From Methanocorpusculum sp. (GTDB lineage Archaea > Halobacteriota > Methanomicrobia > Methanomicrobiales > Methanocorpusculaceae), in contig DALTYD010000001.1 in the NCBI GenBank assembly GCA_029986255.1, positions 44,687-108,686 on the forward strand: 64,000 nt of DNA, in the 5' to 3' direction. Below, in pieces: positions 63,974 to 64,000 of the stretch (the first letter of the stretch is position 1; each line of letters starts with the position of its first letter). A model generated the notes under the pieces. That model searched no databases, was not told the origin of the DNA, and was given only the letters and a program-made list of their open reading frames with translations. A program made the position numbers and the translations under genes.

Positions 63974-64000
63974 ATGAAAAAAAATCTGCTCATGTGGGAT
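63974..64000 (+). CDS. start of a gene running off the right edge
   Basis: ATG at 63974 preceded by AGGAG (63962-63966), reading MKKNLLMWD before the window ends. The ribosome site and the 16-base gap after the preceding gene suggest an operon. Product cannot be identified. Confidence 0.5.

Noticed and set aside
1..64000. CRISPR array, rRNA operon or intact insertion sequence
   Set aside because: No regularly spaced repeats, no rRNA-like sequence and no transposase with a catalytic domain were seen on either strand.

Overview
The window comes from a hydrogenotrophic methanogenic archaeon, most likely of the order Methanomicrobiales. The evidence is an Eha-type energy-converting [NiFe] hydrogenase, formylmethanofuran dehydrogenase subunits (FwdA, FwdC and a fused FwdD-FwdB), methanofuran genes (mfnD, mfnF), coenzyme F420 (cofC) and pterin (mptE) genes, two methanogenesis-marker proteins, tetraether and archaeol lipid genes (tes, carS), and archaeal information-processing genes (TFE, aEF1B, aIF1/SUI1, Trm56, class I CCA enzyme, Thg1). 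Long AT-rich spacers, a diaminopimelate epimerase broken by two frameshifts, and a Tex protein reduced to less than half size suggest a genome in decay. That would fit a host-associated lineage such as the Methanocorpusculum-type ciliate endosymbionts. The organism is inference; the broken genes are seen directly.

Layout. 1-3.3 kb (minus): pyruvate synthase porC-D-A-B (porB runs off the left edge) and methanogenesis marker 12. 4-9 kb: an unidentified coupled gene pair, adenosyl/inosylhomocysteine hydrolase, a bacterial-type threonyl-tRNA synthetase and two identical tRNA-Lys genes. 9.1-15.1 kb (plus): an RCK-DHH protein, mptE, a radical SAM-HhH protein, a PRC-barrel protein, thg1 and the broken dapF. 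15.6-29 kb: mostly minus-strand genes with wide spacers (glycosyltransferase, argG, MBL-fold hydrolase, AAA ATPase, cofC, aEF1B, zinc finger, SUI1, DUF2115, shortened tex, tes), plus a flavodoxin and a TPR protein on the plus strand. 29.1-38.5 kb: carS, an Hjc-like nuclease, marker 9, a CitG-like protein and DUF447 (plus); a wHTH-trm56-ATP-grasp-tfe-HD operon and a UPF0280 protein (minus); then nif3 and a SWIM-finger gene.

38.8-50.6 kb is the metabolic core. A fused fwdD-fwdB on the minus strand faces mobB. After a 356-base spacer, a tightly overlapped plus-strand operon runs from ehaB to ehaO, then a four-cluster polyferredoxin, fwdA and fwdC. The arrangement implies that low-potential electrons made by the ion-driven hydrogenase go to CO2 reduction on methanofuran. 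Methanofuran genes (mfnD-mfnF) lie a few kilobases downstream.

50.7-64 kb: cupin glucose-6-phosphate isomerase, a transposase-like zinc-ribbon ORF overlapping a minus-strand zinc-ribbon gene of the mfn operon, tRNA-Gln, tRNA-Leu, a nucleotidyltransferase, glyA, a pterin synthase, the CCA enzyme, a PPOX flavoprotein, an RNase HI-TrmO fusion, an Mrp/NBP35 carrier and two genes at the right edge. I saw no rRNA, CRISPR array or intact mobile element.
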